Shown here in pieces: positions 31,401 through 40,692 of a stretch of 64,000 nt of DNA (position 1 is its first letter; each line of letters starts with the position of its first letter). The DNA comes from Adiantum capillus-veneris (lineage: Eukaryota > Streptophyta > Polypodiopsida > Polypodiales > Pteridaceae). The translations under genes and the position numbers were made by a program. The stretch spans positions 2,963,497 through 3,027,496 of the forward strand of contig CM043964.1 of assembly GCA_014529385.2 (NCBI GenBank). The letters run 5' to 3'. Under the pieces are notes generated by a model that worked only from the letters and a program-made list of their open reading frames with translations, did not search any database and had not been told where the DNA came from.

Positions 31401-32106
31401 CACCAAAGGAGCAGAGCCAACTCCAAAGGTAGAATCCACGGACAAGGGCGAACAACAAACAGAGAAAAAGAAGAAGCAATGGCAACCAAAAGTTTCTACA
31501 CAACCAGATTACTCTTCGACGAGGAATTCTCAACAGTGGATAAGGAAGACAAGCAATAATATAACAGCTCAACCTTGGAAAAAAACGGAGTCAAAGATGG
31601 TATGGAGACCAAAAAAGGTGGTGCCAGAAAACACAAACAGAGTCTTCAATACCAGACAACAGAGTGATCCCCGAAAATCAAGGAAAGTGAAACAGATCTG
31701 GATTCCAAAGAATTTCATGACGGCACAAAGCTACAGTAAGCAAATTTGGATCCCAAAGATTTGTAAACAGGAACTCCCTTCAATACAATCAACGGAAACT
31801 CCTAGGTATTTCAAGGAGAGGAAATCAACACACAGAACAAAGCAGGTTTGGGTCGCAAAGAGTTTGTGGCAAGCACAAGCAAAGAGGAAGCAGATTTGGA
31901 TTGTGAAAAATGACAACAAGGTAACGAAGAATCCATCTACTGATTCTACTACCGAAGTGCCAAAACCAACCCAAAACCCGACCACCAATCCTTCAATCAA
32001 ACAAAGAGCAGCTTTATTGGAAAGACTGTTGTATCATCGCTCTACAATTGCATTGGGACCTGATGACCAAAACAACTACAATGCTTCACCCACAGACACT
32101 TCATAG
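28480..32106 (+). CDS. Y RNase H, duplicated zinc domain, integrase, second retropepsin, W-x-P-K tail
   Basis: The frame continues from reverse transcriptase and is open for 1,208 codons. RNase H: HVHIDASAYAIGCILAQ (Asp at 28789), TTEREGLEMIYAV, FFTDHQALLYL, RADHLSRL. Two integrase-type zinc domains follow, 378 nt apart: His codons 29410/29431 with CIVC at 29524-29535, then His 29788/29809 with CDDC at 29902-29913. Integrase core: Asp 29998 (WGIDYVGP), Asp 30184 (SDRGTHF), Glu 30292 (GQAEATNK). The C-terminal module GPLVIKDLSPSGAVKLATL lies near 30720. A second retropepsin-like domain follows: ALLDSGAQANLL (Asp 31087) and LLLGQPWQKQYNAMIDW. The tail (31460-31930) repeats KQIWIPK-like motifs. 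No second RNase H and no chromodomain are seen. Confidence 0.86.
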   Translation, partial: QGRILGHIVSQNGISTDLEKIKVIVDMPRPTNAKQVQSFMGHCGYYRRFIYMYAIIGQPLYRLIVNFEWTEECEESFKKLKEALITAPVLKSPDWEKIFHVHIDASAYAIGCILAQPEEGNMDFPICYASRQLNHAEKNYTTTEREGLEMIYAVKKFRHYLLANKFVFFTDHQALLYLVNKPCNTGRIVRWFIILLEFDFTVVVKKGKTHLRADHLSRLTNGEDPIGVDDDMPDAYLFNIEMIPKWSQNVVNLLTYGGEFDRREYNLKHIAIQQSKNLQLIAGRLYQLGNDHVLRLCINPEEYNIYLCEAHVQECAFHCSRRNTYRNLLQLGVYWPGMKESVHEYVTVCIVCSSKPPAEYSTLYQIMIAPEWSQYIVEYLTNRTFPEGTSKARQKSVETEARDYALIGDQLYKRGKDNQLRICASESEYVIILEQAHGGVGGGHFSSDKTAKLVLAAGIWWPTLHMDTEEYVKRCDDCQRTKVPLKRDDMPLRPMMGARAFAKWGIDYVGPISPPAYKTHAQYIIVATDYLTKWVEAKATQKADARTTAQFLYEYVFVRYGLPIEIVSDRGTHFINEVIEILLDELMVIHRKSSPYHPQANGQAEATNKTICTVLTKIVSESRTDWDQKLHSTLWAYRVAYKTSIGTTPYNMVFGLNAILPIEFLISTLRVAKDLEWTGHELSDRLDDLEKLDELRLKAVASIYAQKRRQKEFFDKHVRTKELKVGDYVLVYTLKQHAKKLKKRGMGPLVIKDLSPSGAVKLATLDGEEMPNWISGCRVKKYLLPLTQDMLLKIHKEKLRVQKKKKIEEEAQAEAKERMEKRRLLHQKQRNEGAIRINAVSITEMDNDKEEPIIECKVGTNQIKARALLDSGAQANLLSLSLYRQLTNDTKLQTTKQELKSYSENSIKTVGCTVLHIQINQYVYPHMFYVVEDQATQHPLLLGQPWQKQYNAMIDWSSKSVLIKYEGESQSVKFTKGAEPTPKVESTDKGEQQTEKKKKQWQPKVSTQPDYSSTRNSQQWIRKTSNNITAQPWKKTESKMVWRPKKVVPENTNRVFNTRQQSDPRKSRKVKQIWIPKNFMTAQSYSKQIWIPKICKQELPSIQSTETPRYFKERKSTHRTKQVWVAKSLWQAQAKRKQIWIVKNDNKVTKNPSTDSTTEVPKPTQNPTTNPSIKQRAALLERLLYHRSTIALGPDDQNNYNASPTDTS

Positions 32107-32127
32107 TCGTCCGGGAGGACTCAGACT

Positions 32128-32141
32128 AGGAGGGGGGGAGG
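32128..32141 (+). other. Internal purine tract after Y pol
   Basis: AGGAGGGGGGGAGG lies 22 bases after the pol stop. It resembles the terminal tract at 38217-38228. In F the true polypurine tract also follows the tail frame closely. This could be a relic of an older element end or a second priming site. Confidence 0.6.
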
Positions 32142-34921
32142 TATACAGGAGCTACAAAGCAGCTACAAGCGGAAAAAACAAAGAAAAACAAAAATTATAT
32201 TACAAGGGCAGTGTCTTACATGATTTTGCAATTTTTTTATGTTTGATTGCGGATATTGATAATATTTATGCCCTTATATACCTTGTTTTGCAACAAGAAG
32301 AGATCAAATGATGAATTTGGGTCTCTAGATGTGTAAATATCACTAAATAAGAGTGTTTTTGGAGCTAAAAAGTGGAAAAAAGTGGTAATCCAAGTCCAGA
32401 AATCACAAAGAAGTGTATATTCATATACACAGGGTTACCAGCTATTTATCGTGTATGTTTGGAATTTTTTGGCTTCAATTTCCTATTTTCCTTTATTTTT
32501 TATGATTTTCTTAATAAAAATAAAAGAAAAATAAAAAAGCAGGTGAAATGAGATCGAAAAAAAGAAAAGAATAGACGGTGATGGTCCTAATGACAAGGGC
32601 AACCCAGGATAAAAATTGGGTACAATTCTGGAAAAGTTGCGGAAAGCCCGAAATGACAGAATTTTGGCAAAGTGGACAGATTTCTCAGAAACAGGTCAAA
32701 TGGAGTCCAAATTGAGAAATTTCAAATCCTAAAGTGCATTTCACGACGAGATAGGAGCACATGTCAAATTTGGTAACAAGTGATCCGGGAAGCCCGAAGT
32801 TAAGTATTTTTCACTTCACTATCAAGCTCATTTCCACTATTACCTTCTTGGAGAGAGCAAAGAGCACACAGGAGCATCCGACCTTCTACCGCCTTCTACG
32901 ACTGCTACGAGAGATCAGAGGACACCAGACATGAGAGGTAGACTCGTTGCCATAAGCTTTTGATGCTTATCGTTAACTTTTGTCGCGAAAACTCACCAAA
33001 ACCAAGAAACAAGAGCAGACGGGGAATGGGGAAGAACGCTAGGTAGGGGCACAACCGCCTAACCAAACCTTGCAAGAACTTAGAGGTGGGTTACCCTAAC
33101 ATAGAAGATGGGTTTCTAACACTCAAAGCTCGAGAAAGAACGACTGGAAAAACCCTAGGTCAACAGAGCCTGCAAGAGGCAAACAGAAAAAAGTTGTCGG
33201 AACGACACAAAACTTCTCAGGAAGCTTAACAACATCGAGGGCAATGCAACCATGGAGTATCTCCGGGTTTGGATCACCAAAAGTAGGTCGGAACAACCGA
33301 TTCGGCGGCGGACACACAAAGCGTCATTTTGGCATAACGGCTAAAATTGACGACCAAATGACATGAAACTTCACAAGCAGCTTCAACTATACATGGATGA
33401 CTTATGTTTGCAAGCAAAACCCAAAAGAAAGCTGATTCACTTACCGATGGTGAAAAAGACGCTTTCGAGCAACCAAATGGAGAAAGATGGAGAACGGGGA
33501 GCCAAAGTCAAGTCCAACCAACTGGATGGCTTCACAACATATCCAATGAGCTGGAAATGCAACTCTCAAGAAGAAAAGTTGAAGAAATTCAACTCCAAGG
33601 CAAAAAGACGACTTCGGAGACTGAAATGCCTATAAGGGGGCTTTTTAGCTAAACTGATGACTTTTTAAGTTGAAAACTAGTTAGCAGGGCTTAGGGCACT
33701 AGCACAAAGCATTCTTTGCACAAAAAGACCAACATTTCAAGAAAAGACATCATACGCGTATGATGTCTCACAGCATGATTTTCACATTCATTTCAACATT
33801 TGAGTGCATAGCCTCATTCCACATGTTAATCACATCCTATGAACCAAGTATCATGAGAATTGGAGTTAGAAAACCCAAGGAAAACCAAAAAGACGCAAAG
33901 TAGGCCATAAAATTGATTTTTGGTCCTAATTTTGTCAAAATAACTCCAAACTCATTGAAACTTTGTAGGATTGTTGATTAACACATCTACAAGCTATCTG
34001 GAACCAAAAAGCACCATTTTGACACAAAAGACATCATACGCGTATGATGTCTATTTGCACTTACAGAGCCAAAAATGCTCATTTGTCATCATACATCCAT
34101 TATATATATCTAATACATGCTACATATGAAGTTTGGAACCATTTGGTCAAGTGGATCACCCCATTAGCCCAATTAAGAGAAAATCCTTCATACAAAGCCT
34201 ATTTTTGTCCCAAATCCAACATATTCAAGTCCAAACCAAGATTTGAGTATAAACAGTCCTTCACTAGCACATGGAGAGTCCACAGAACCAATCCCATGAA
34301 AAATTGATGAAAAAGACATCATACGCGTATGATGTCTCCAGAGCCATTTTTAGTCCAAATTCTATCCAAACTTGATAAATCCACTGAATAAGCCTATCTA
34401 AAGCCAAAACCAAGCTTATAGAGAAAATTGGTCCAAAAATGCACTAAAAGACATCATACGCGTATGATGTCTCACTATGTGATTTTGGCACCTCAGGGCT
34501 TCAACCACCAAACAGAAGTGTTCTACATGCCATTTGAAAGTAATCCACCAAGTTTTACCCAATTTGGATCATAAAATCCAATTCCCTTTCAAAATTTTGC
34601 CAAGAGCCTGAACTGGACTAAACTGGCCAAAACTTGACCAAATGGGATCCAAACTCAAATCCAAGCATATGATACTCATGTATACACTATCAGCTACAAG
34701 CACAACCAATATGAAGTCATTCTGACACAAAAGACATCATACGCGTATGATGTCTCAAGCATGTTTTTGAGCCCAGTTTGCATATTTTTTCACCTACATT
34801 GCATCCTTAGGCCCTGAATAGCTCATGTTTCAATTTTCAAGTCATTTGAATAGTTAAAAGCTTCATTTCGGCTTTCAGTACTAAAAAGACGCTAACTTGT
34901 GTAATTGGAGTTACAGGATCC
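32142..34921 (+). other. Y spacer between pol and ORF2, with five palindromes
   Basis: This is 2.8 kb without a long frame. Its first half is A/T-rich, with a transcription-end-like stretch near 32440-32540. The second half holds five palindromes at 33745-34755. A candidate 3' splice site precedes ORF2: branch-like CTAAC at 34892-34896 and TTACAG ending at 34916. An 18-base match to the reverse transcriptase YMDD coding sequence occurs at 33390-33407. Confidence 0.7.
33745..34755. repeat. Spacer palindrome array, five 24-bp copies
   Basis: Copies lie at 33745-33768, 34029-34052, 34314-34337, 34449-34472 and 34732-34755, all with perfect AGACATCATACG inverted halves. Start-to-start spacings are 284, 285, 135 and 283, nearly the leader pattern (287, 125, 283). 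Sequences between copies are only loosely alike. Confidence 0.95.
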
Positions 34922-37900
34922 ATGGATTCCGCTAAGTCATCGGCAACTAAGAGAAAAAGACCAACCATCAAGGATGCTCTTGCAGAAGCAGAACCTTTTG
35001 ATATTCCAACAGAAACCCTCAAGCCAACCAAGACTTGGGTGGAGGAAGTAGTACTAGAAAAAGAAGGAATAAAGATCTACCAGGGGACTTTCAGAGATCC
35101 TCAAGGGCAATCGGTCGATGTACCTATGATCCCACGAGAATTAGTGGATTATAGCAGATCAGAGAACATAAGCAGATACCTGGAAAAGGCTGACTTACAC
35201 AGGTTCTTCACCTCGAGACCATCAGGTGTAGACACAAGAAGAGTGTATGAGTTGGCAACATCCATTCAGAAGGATGGGAAAGCCACGTTGACAGCCATGG
35301 ATGGAGAAACATTTGAAGTATAGATCACTCTACAGCTCATTGCAGATGCACTGAAGCTGCACAACAAAGGGAGTTCTGTCAGAGAAAGAAGAGAGGCCAT
35401 AGAGGTCTATGGATCAAAGAAACAAAATACAACCTACGGAGATATGGAAGATCAACGAGCGGCAACCCTTTGCCGATTATACAACCAGTTTTTCCATGTG
35501 TGCAGTAAAAGACCGCAGAAGTATACTACACCACCCCATGCCATTGCGACAACCATCACATGGGCACTGAAGAGCAACGTGCCAAAAGAGGTGAATTATA
35601 CTCAATACATCCACGAGCAAGTAATCGCCATGCACAACCAGAAGCCAAAGTACATAGGAGGAGGAGAAATCCTGACAAGAATAGCTTATGAAGCTATTGG
35701 AGCCAGAGATCAAGGGCCATAGGTTCCCTCCCAGAATGAGTGGCTTAGAGAAGCCGATGAGGAGGAAGAACAGCAAGAAGTATCCAAGAGGGCGTCCACA
35801 AGAGCACGCCAAAAACTAGAAATAGTTTCAGAACCTGAAGAGGCTGTGGACGAGCCGCTCAAGAAGAAAGCGAAGAAGAAGGCCGATCCCAAGCAAACCA
35901 AAAGTCAAAAAGTCGCAAGAATGGAAAGGCTGGTAGAGCAGTTTAGAGCGGAAAGAGCTCTAAAGGGGGACTTCGAAGAAATGTGGGTGCCAGACCCCAG
36001 TAAAGTCGGAACCAGCTCAGCCAGGCCACATGTTGATCAATATGATCAATATATTAGAGCTTATGAGGAGTCGGAGGCCATACTGGAGCAGCAACCTGTC
36101 GAGCCTTATACTGAAGAGGAAGTACAGCTTTTAAAAGCTGAACTGAAAAAGGACGACAAGGAGAAGAAGGAAGTAGATGAGTCTACTGAACTTCGAGAGA
36201 AAGACGGGCAAGCAAACAAAGGGAAAGCCAAGATGACTGAGGACAATCAGCCCTCTTTTACTGTGGTACCAAGCCCGAAGAAGATGGAAATTATTATGGA
36301 GGAAACCACAATAGAAATAGAAACAGAAGTTATGGAAAAGCCGGAGGCCGGGACCAAGGAAAAGGAGATAGATCCAGTTCAGCAAAAGAAAGATGATTAC
36401 GAGGATCTGGTAGCGATCGGATATAGTGAAGAAGAGGCCCTGGAGGCAGTTTATGGGATATCCCTACGGAAACAAGATGATCGGAAAGGGACAAAGGAAA
36501 AGACAAAGGGTACAATGGAGAGTAAAGAGAAAATGGACGAGCCGAAGCCATTGGAGGTGGTGGCAGAAAGAGCTGTCAAGTTGACAGATGAAGATGAAAA
36601 AGACATGCACATGGTGCATGAACCGCTCAGCAAGATTAAAGAAAGATCCAGAGCAAAGGAAGTAGCACTTGAGACAGCAAAACAAAAGGAAGCAGAGTTG
36701 CAGAAGAAGTTAGAGAATGCTATGACTGAATCTAAAAGTCATAAAGCATCACTCTACGACGCAGAAAACGAGAGAGACGGCTTGATACTCTAACTAGCCG
36801 AAGCTTCAAGAGAGGTAACAAGTTCACAGGAAGCAAAGGAGCGAATAGAAGATGAGCTGGAGGCAGCGAAGGATGAGCTCATTGAGCTAAGGGAAAGAGT
36901 CGAACTTCAAGAAAGGACAATCATGAGACTCAGGACCACCCCTAGAGCTAGCAGAGCAGGAACAGAACAAGAGGGAGCCCTCGTACCAGCTCTGGAAGAT
37001 CAGGTCAGAAGTCTGCAAAGAGAGCTGAGGTTAGAGCAAGTGCAAAGATTGCACATGGCGGAGGGATCATTGGCTGCAGAGGAGAGGCTCACATCAGAAA
37101 ACCAAACACTAAGGACAGAAAATGAGGCCCTCCGCAAACAGCTCCAAGACCTCCAAGAGCAACAAAGAAGAGAAACAGAGCCACCACAAGAAGAAGCAGG
37201 GGGAGCAGCCATAGAGCTACCAGAAACTGGAGAGGCAACCACAATTGAAGATCCAGCCCCAGTTCAAGAAGTGGCCTCGACTTCAGGAATCTCTGAAGAA
37301 GAAGAACAAAGGCTCCAGGACCAAATAGAAAAGTCAACAGAGGAAAGTGCCAAGGCGGAAATGGAATGGGAAAGGAGACTCCTCATCTCCATTAGACTTC
37401 AAGGTTTAGACACAAAAGTGCTCCATGAAGAGTGGATGCAACCCAGCCTGCCTTTCCCTCTGATGAAATTTGAAGTGATAAAGACGAAAAAGAGAATAGA
37501 GGAGGAGCAGTATGTCGCTCTTTACGAAGGCGACATCACAAAGGATGAACAATCAAAGAAGATTGTAGATTCTCAACCTAGATGGAGGAAAGGTTGGCTG
37601 AACAAATACCCAGCCTACCTCATCTACTTGGTAGAGGCTCCAAAGGAGATTCGGGAGGATGCAACCTTCTGCCCGGTGCCAAGAGTCAGAAGCTGGAAAG
37701 AGCATGGCAGGATTGTAGAAAAGAAGCCAAATTGGCTTAATTACCCAAGGATGCCAGGACCAAAGGCAGGAGAGAGAATAGGTAAAGCCTACATGGTGAA
37801 AACCCTAACGGGCACCATCAAACTCTTTACTGGCTCTCCTGACCTTTCGTGTCAGATGCTAAAGAAAATCTGCAGGAATCTCTTAGCATGCATTGAAGTG

Positions 37901-38179
37901 TTCGCGCCAGATAAATCCACGACCTCTAGTCTACTATCGACGGCCGACACAGTGACGGATATGATGTATGATCTTTCATTGCAGCCATCACCAAAGGTGT
38001 TACATCTCTTGTACCAAAGAATTATGTTTTTGCCTAGCTTCCACATGCAAACATTCGAAGAAGCTTTCTACACCGGCTTTTTCACTCACGAAAGAAAAAT
38101 ATTCGGCCCAACCTTGACCATCGGCAACCTGCGCTACGAATCACATTTGCAGATGCTCAAGACGACAGGACTCTATTGA
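34922..38179 (+). CDS. Y ORF2, about 1,085 codons, unknown function, three in-frame stops
   Basis: ATG at 34922 opens a frame that continues to TGA at 38177-38179. It is interrupted by TAG at 35321, TAG at 35720 and TAA at 36791, all in the same frame and all explicable as C-to-T changes of CAG or CAA. The first third has basic patches (KRKRP; KKKAKKKA) and a helical region around HAIATTITWALKSNV. That region vaguely recalls proteins encoded downstream or upstream of pol in other giant plant gypsy elements; I could not confirm a family. The middle is very acidic and Lys-rich with coiled-coil heptads, strongest at 36990-37180 (ENQTLRTENEALRKQLQDLQ). The last third (37350-38179) is a globular-looking domain with many Trp and Arg. 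I see no signal peptide or membrane segment, so an envelope protein is unlikely despite the env-like position. Confidence 0.65.
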
Positions 38180-38216
38180 TCAAGCCTAAAAGTCATGTCA
38201 GGGACGACATGAACGC

Positions 38217-38228
38217 GGAGGGGGGGAG
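38217..38228 (+). other. Y polypurine tract
   Basis: GGAGGGGGGGAG directly precedes the 3' LTR start TGTTGAGCC. It is the primer site for plus-strand DNA synthesis. Confidence 0.9.
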
Positions 38229-39162
38229 TGTTGAGCCAGCAGAGGATCACACCCACATTTTTGCTCACACCCATCATTTTGTAACCATTGATTGTAATAA
38301 ATGTTTTTCCGACATTAATTTTGATTTGAGCCATTCATTAAGTAACGGGACTCGATTGAGTTTCCAGCTTGTAATCCCGACGTAATTTCACCTGCTGATG
38401 TAAATAATTAGAGATGTTCTCACCTCCAAGGCTGAGGTATATAAGCCAAAGTTTTGTAACCTAAGGGAGGATTCAATTAATCAAAGTGAGTTTTTGAGCG
38501 CCGTGACTGTGTCTGAGAGAGAGAGAGAGAGAGAGTCTTATCTTCTTGCTACGCGAGCTACGGGGCTGCCATTGGAGAAGCGACACCGCCATTGTGTTAG
38601 CAACGGTGAGAGCTACGGACAAATTCCAAGAGTGCGCGCTATCGGCTTCTACGTGTGGTAAGTTCCTACGAGCTTCGGTATGAGTTTTCTTCCAACTCGT
38701 GTGTCGGAATAGAGCGTGCAGCATATCTATAGAACCACAACGAGTAGAGCTACACATTAGTACCATCGGGGTCAAGTTTCGGTCACCTATATTTTTCGGC
38801 CTGTCTTCATACGCGTTTACCGCACGGAGTGGTTATAGGTTGATTTTGCAGTTCAAGTCTTTAGGGTGTTGTTCTTACCTAGTGTATAGACTTCCCGTTG
38901 AGTTTGAGATCGATTCAATGATTCTAGATCCTGTTCGTATAGCATTCGTTCGTAGTACGGATTTCAGTCACTTGCGTGTTTTAGAACTTAGATTTGATTT
39001 CCTTAGTAGTGATTGTCATTAGAAGGTCGAGTAGGTGATTTGACACCCACCTAGTTGTTTCCATGCGCCTGTAGGTCAAAAGCTCCGTCCTCGTATGACA
39101 AATTCTGTTGTTGGTCGAGTTCTCGCTATTTAGCTTCCGCTAGCGGCGTAACCGCCTTAACA
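38229..39162 (+). repeat. Y 3' LTR
   Basis: This 934-bp repeat matches 20119-21073 with about 2% substitutions and a shorter GA tract. The TATA motif is at 38438-38445. Target duplication ATAGC follows at 39163-39167. Confidence 0.95.
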
Positions 39163-39167
39163 ATAGC

Positions 39168-39485
39168 ATAAATAACACACCATAGGTAGAAATATTTTAA
39201 TACATACCAAAAATAATTATGAAAAATCCTTTTATTTAGGCCCTATATACAATGAAATATTTACACACAAATGGGCCATAATATACTTATATTTTTTTAT
39301 TTTTTTGGCCCAACTAGCCCAGTGACTAGCTAACTGAGGGTTTTTAAGAAGATATGGGAAAAGTCCCATAACTCACACACACCTATATACAGTGAAATGG
39401 TAGGGATAGCCACAGTGTTTGGATGATTTTGGTAGGATGGGTTAACTCACTATGGCAATTACGGAGAGCCCAAAAGCGGCTATCA
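39168..39485 (-). repeat. X 3' LTR, remainder after the Y insertion
   Basis: This aligns with 47631-47955 of the X 5' LTR and ends at the TGATAGCC terminus (minus strand). Confidence 0.9.
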
Positions 39486-39501
39486 TTAGCCCTTCCCCAG
39501 G
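39486..39501 (-). other. X polypurine tract
   Basis: The minus strand reads CCTGGGGAAGGGCTAA directly before the LTR start TGATAGCC. Confidence 0.75.
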
Positions 39502-39513
39502 ATGATGGTATAT

Positions 39514-40692
39514 TCATGTACCATCATAGAGCATCTTTTCGAAAGAGGGTGCTTTAGAGTCCTTGACGAGGTCTTCATTGTTTGGCCCCTCAGAATTTTG
39601 GTTTGAGTTACACTCATGCTTCACGGAACAATACCTACATGAGATAGCTGCCTTTTGACAGATCTTTGGTAGATCCTTTGGTAGAAGGCGACTCAAATAA
39701 GGCTTCAAGTGATACCCGTTTACCTTCCTGGAGTGCTCTTTCCCATTCAAGTCCATAAGTTGATAGTAACTTGAATTGAAAGCCTTCTTAACTATGTATG
39801 GCCCTTGCCATCTAGTTTCAAATTTGGCATCAAAACGATTGTCCGGTCGATTGTCATACCTTAGCACAAGATCTCCTTCATTGATGCCTTTGTCCTTTAG
39901 TTTCTTGTCAAGCTTCTCCTTCGCCTGCGTAGCTTTCCTCTTGATCCCTCGTATGCTGCTTCTCTTTTCCACTCAAGCTCAGCTAAGGTAAGAAGTCGAT
40001 CCATCCATGCTTCTTGATCATCTTGTGCTGCTTTGACATGAAGTCGTATTGTTGGGATGTTGAGCTCAATTGGTTGTAAAGCCTCTTGACCATAGACCAA
40101 GTGAAATGGTGTAAATTCCGTGGCTTCCCTATATGTGGTTCAATACGCCCACAAGGCACCATCCAAGAAGTCATCCCACAACTTTGTCTTGTTTCTCACC
40201 ATCTTTCTAATGATGCCTGCAATGGCACTATTAGCTTTAATTGGATTGGGGATAGTAGGGTGTACTATGACGATGTAGAATGTGAAGTTCTTCACAGACT
40301 TCTGTACGCAAGCCCTTTCTAAACCATGGACCATTATCAGAAAAAATCTCCAAAGGTGTGCCAAATCTACAACAAATGTGAGTGTAGACAAATTTGCTCA
40401 CTGTCCTCTCATTTACCTTTGCCACACTTTATGCTTCTACCCATCTCGTCATGTAGTCTATGCCCACCAAGATATACGATTTCCCATTTTTAGTCCTAGG
40501 CAATGGACCCATAGCATCAATGCCCCATTTTTCAAATGGACCATTTGCAAGGACTAACTGACGTGGACCATGTAACAGACGCTTGTTTCCATTAATCTGA
40601 CAATTATGACAGCTTTTACACCAATGTTGAACATCAATGTGCAAGCTTGGCCAAACATATCCGGCAAGAAAAATCTTTTTTGCAGTGAGTTC
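39514..40692 (-). pseudogene. X integrase, interrupted
   Basis: The minus strand continues from the RNase H segment after TAG at 40693-40695. The zinc domain has EEACGGHFA before the stop and CKSCHNCQ after it. The core has WGIDAMGPLPRTKNGKSYILV (first Asp) and IFSDNGPWF (second Asp). A TAA at about 40426 and a TAA after YPQSN near 40237 break the frame, and the Glu region is not cleanly readable. The C-terminal module is open at 39972-39514, with NEGDLVLRYDNRP and RWQGPYIVKKAF, a GPY-type end. Several indels separate the pieces, so it is non-functional. Confidence 0.8.

Larger units (their letters stand above)
20119..39162 (+). mobile_element. Y: 19.0-kb Ty3/gypsy element with two gene blocks and palindrome arrays
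   Basis: Y is complete from LTR to LTR with a perfect ATAGC duplication. The order is 5' LTR (20119-21073), tRNA-Asp-type primer-binding site, leader with four 24-bp palindromes, gag-pol (22717-32106), a purine tract, spacer with five palindromes, ORF2 (34922-38179), polypurine tract and 3' LTR (38229-39162). The LTRs differ at about 18 of some 915 compared positions, plus a shorter GA tract in the 3' copy, so insertion is recent relative to X and F. Six in-frame stops interrupt the two long frames. Size and the extra downstream gene are unusual for a gypsy element. Confidence 0.93.

Noticed and set aside
33363-33652. Second reverse transcriptase fragment in the Y spacer
   Set aside because: Only six residues (YMDDLC) match; no other reverse transcriptase motif is present.
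21615-34755. CRISPR-like array
   Set aside because: Spacing of 125-287 bp is long and irregular, the units are palindromes, and they lie inside a plant retrotransposon.
34922-38179. ORF2 as an envelope gene
   Set aside because: Position fits, but there is no signal peptide, membrane segment or cleavage-like site; the protein looks nuclear and coiled-coil.
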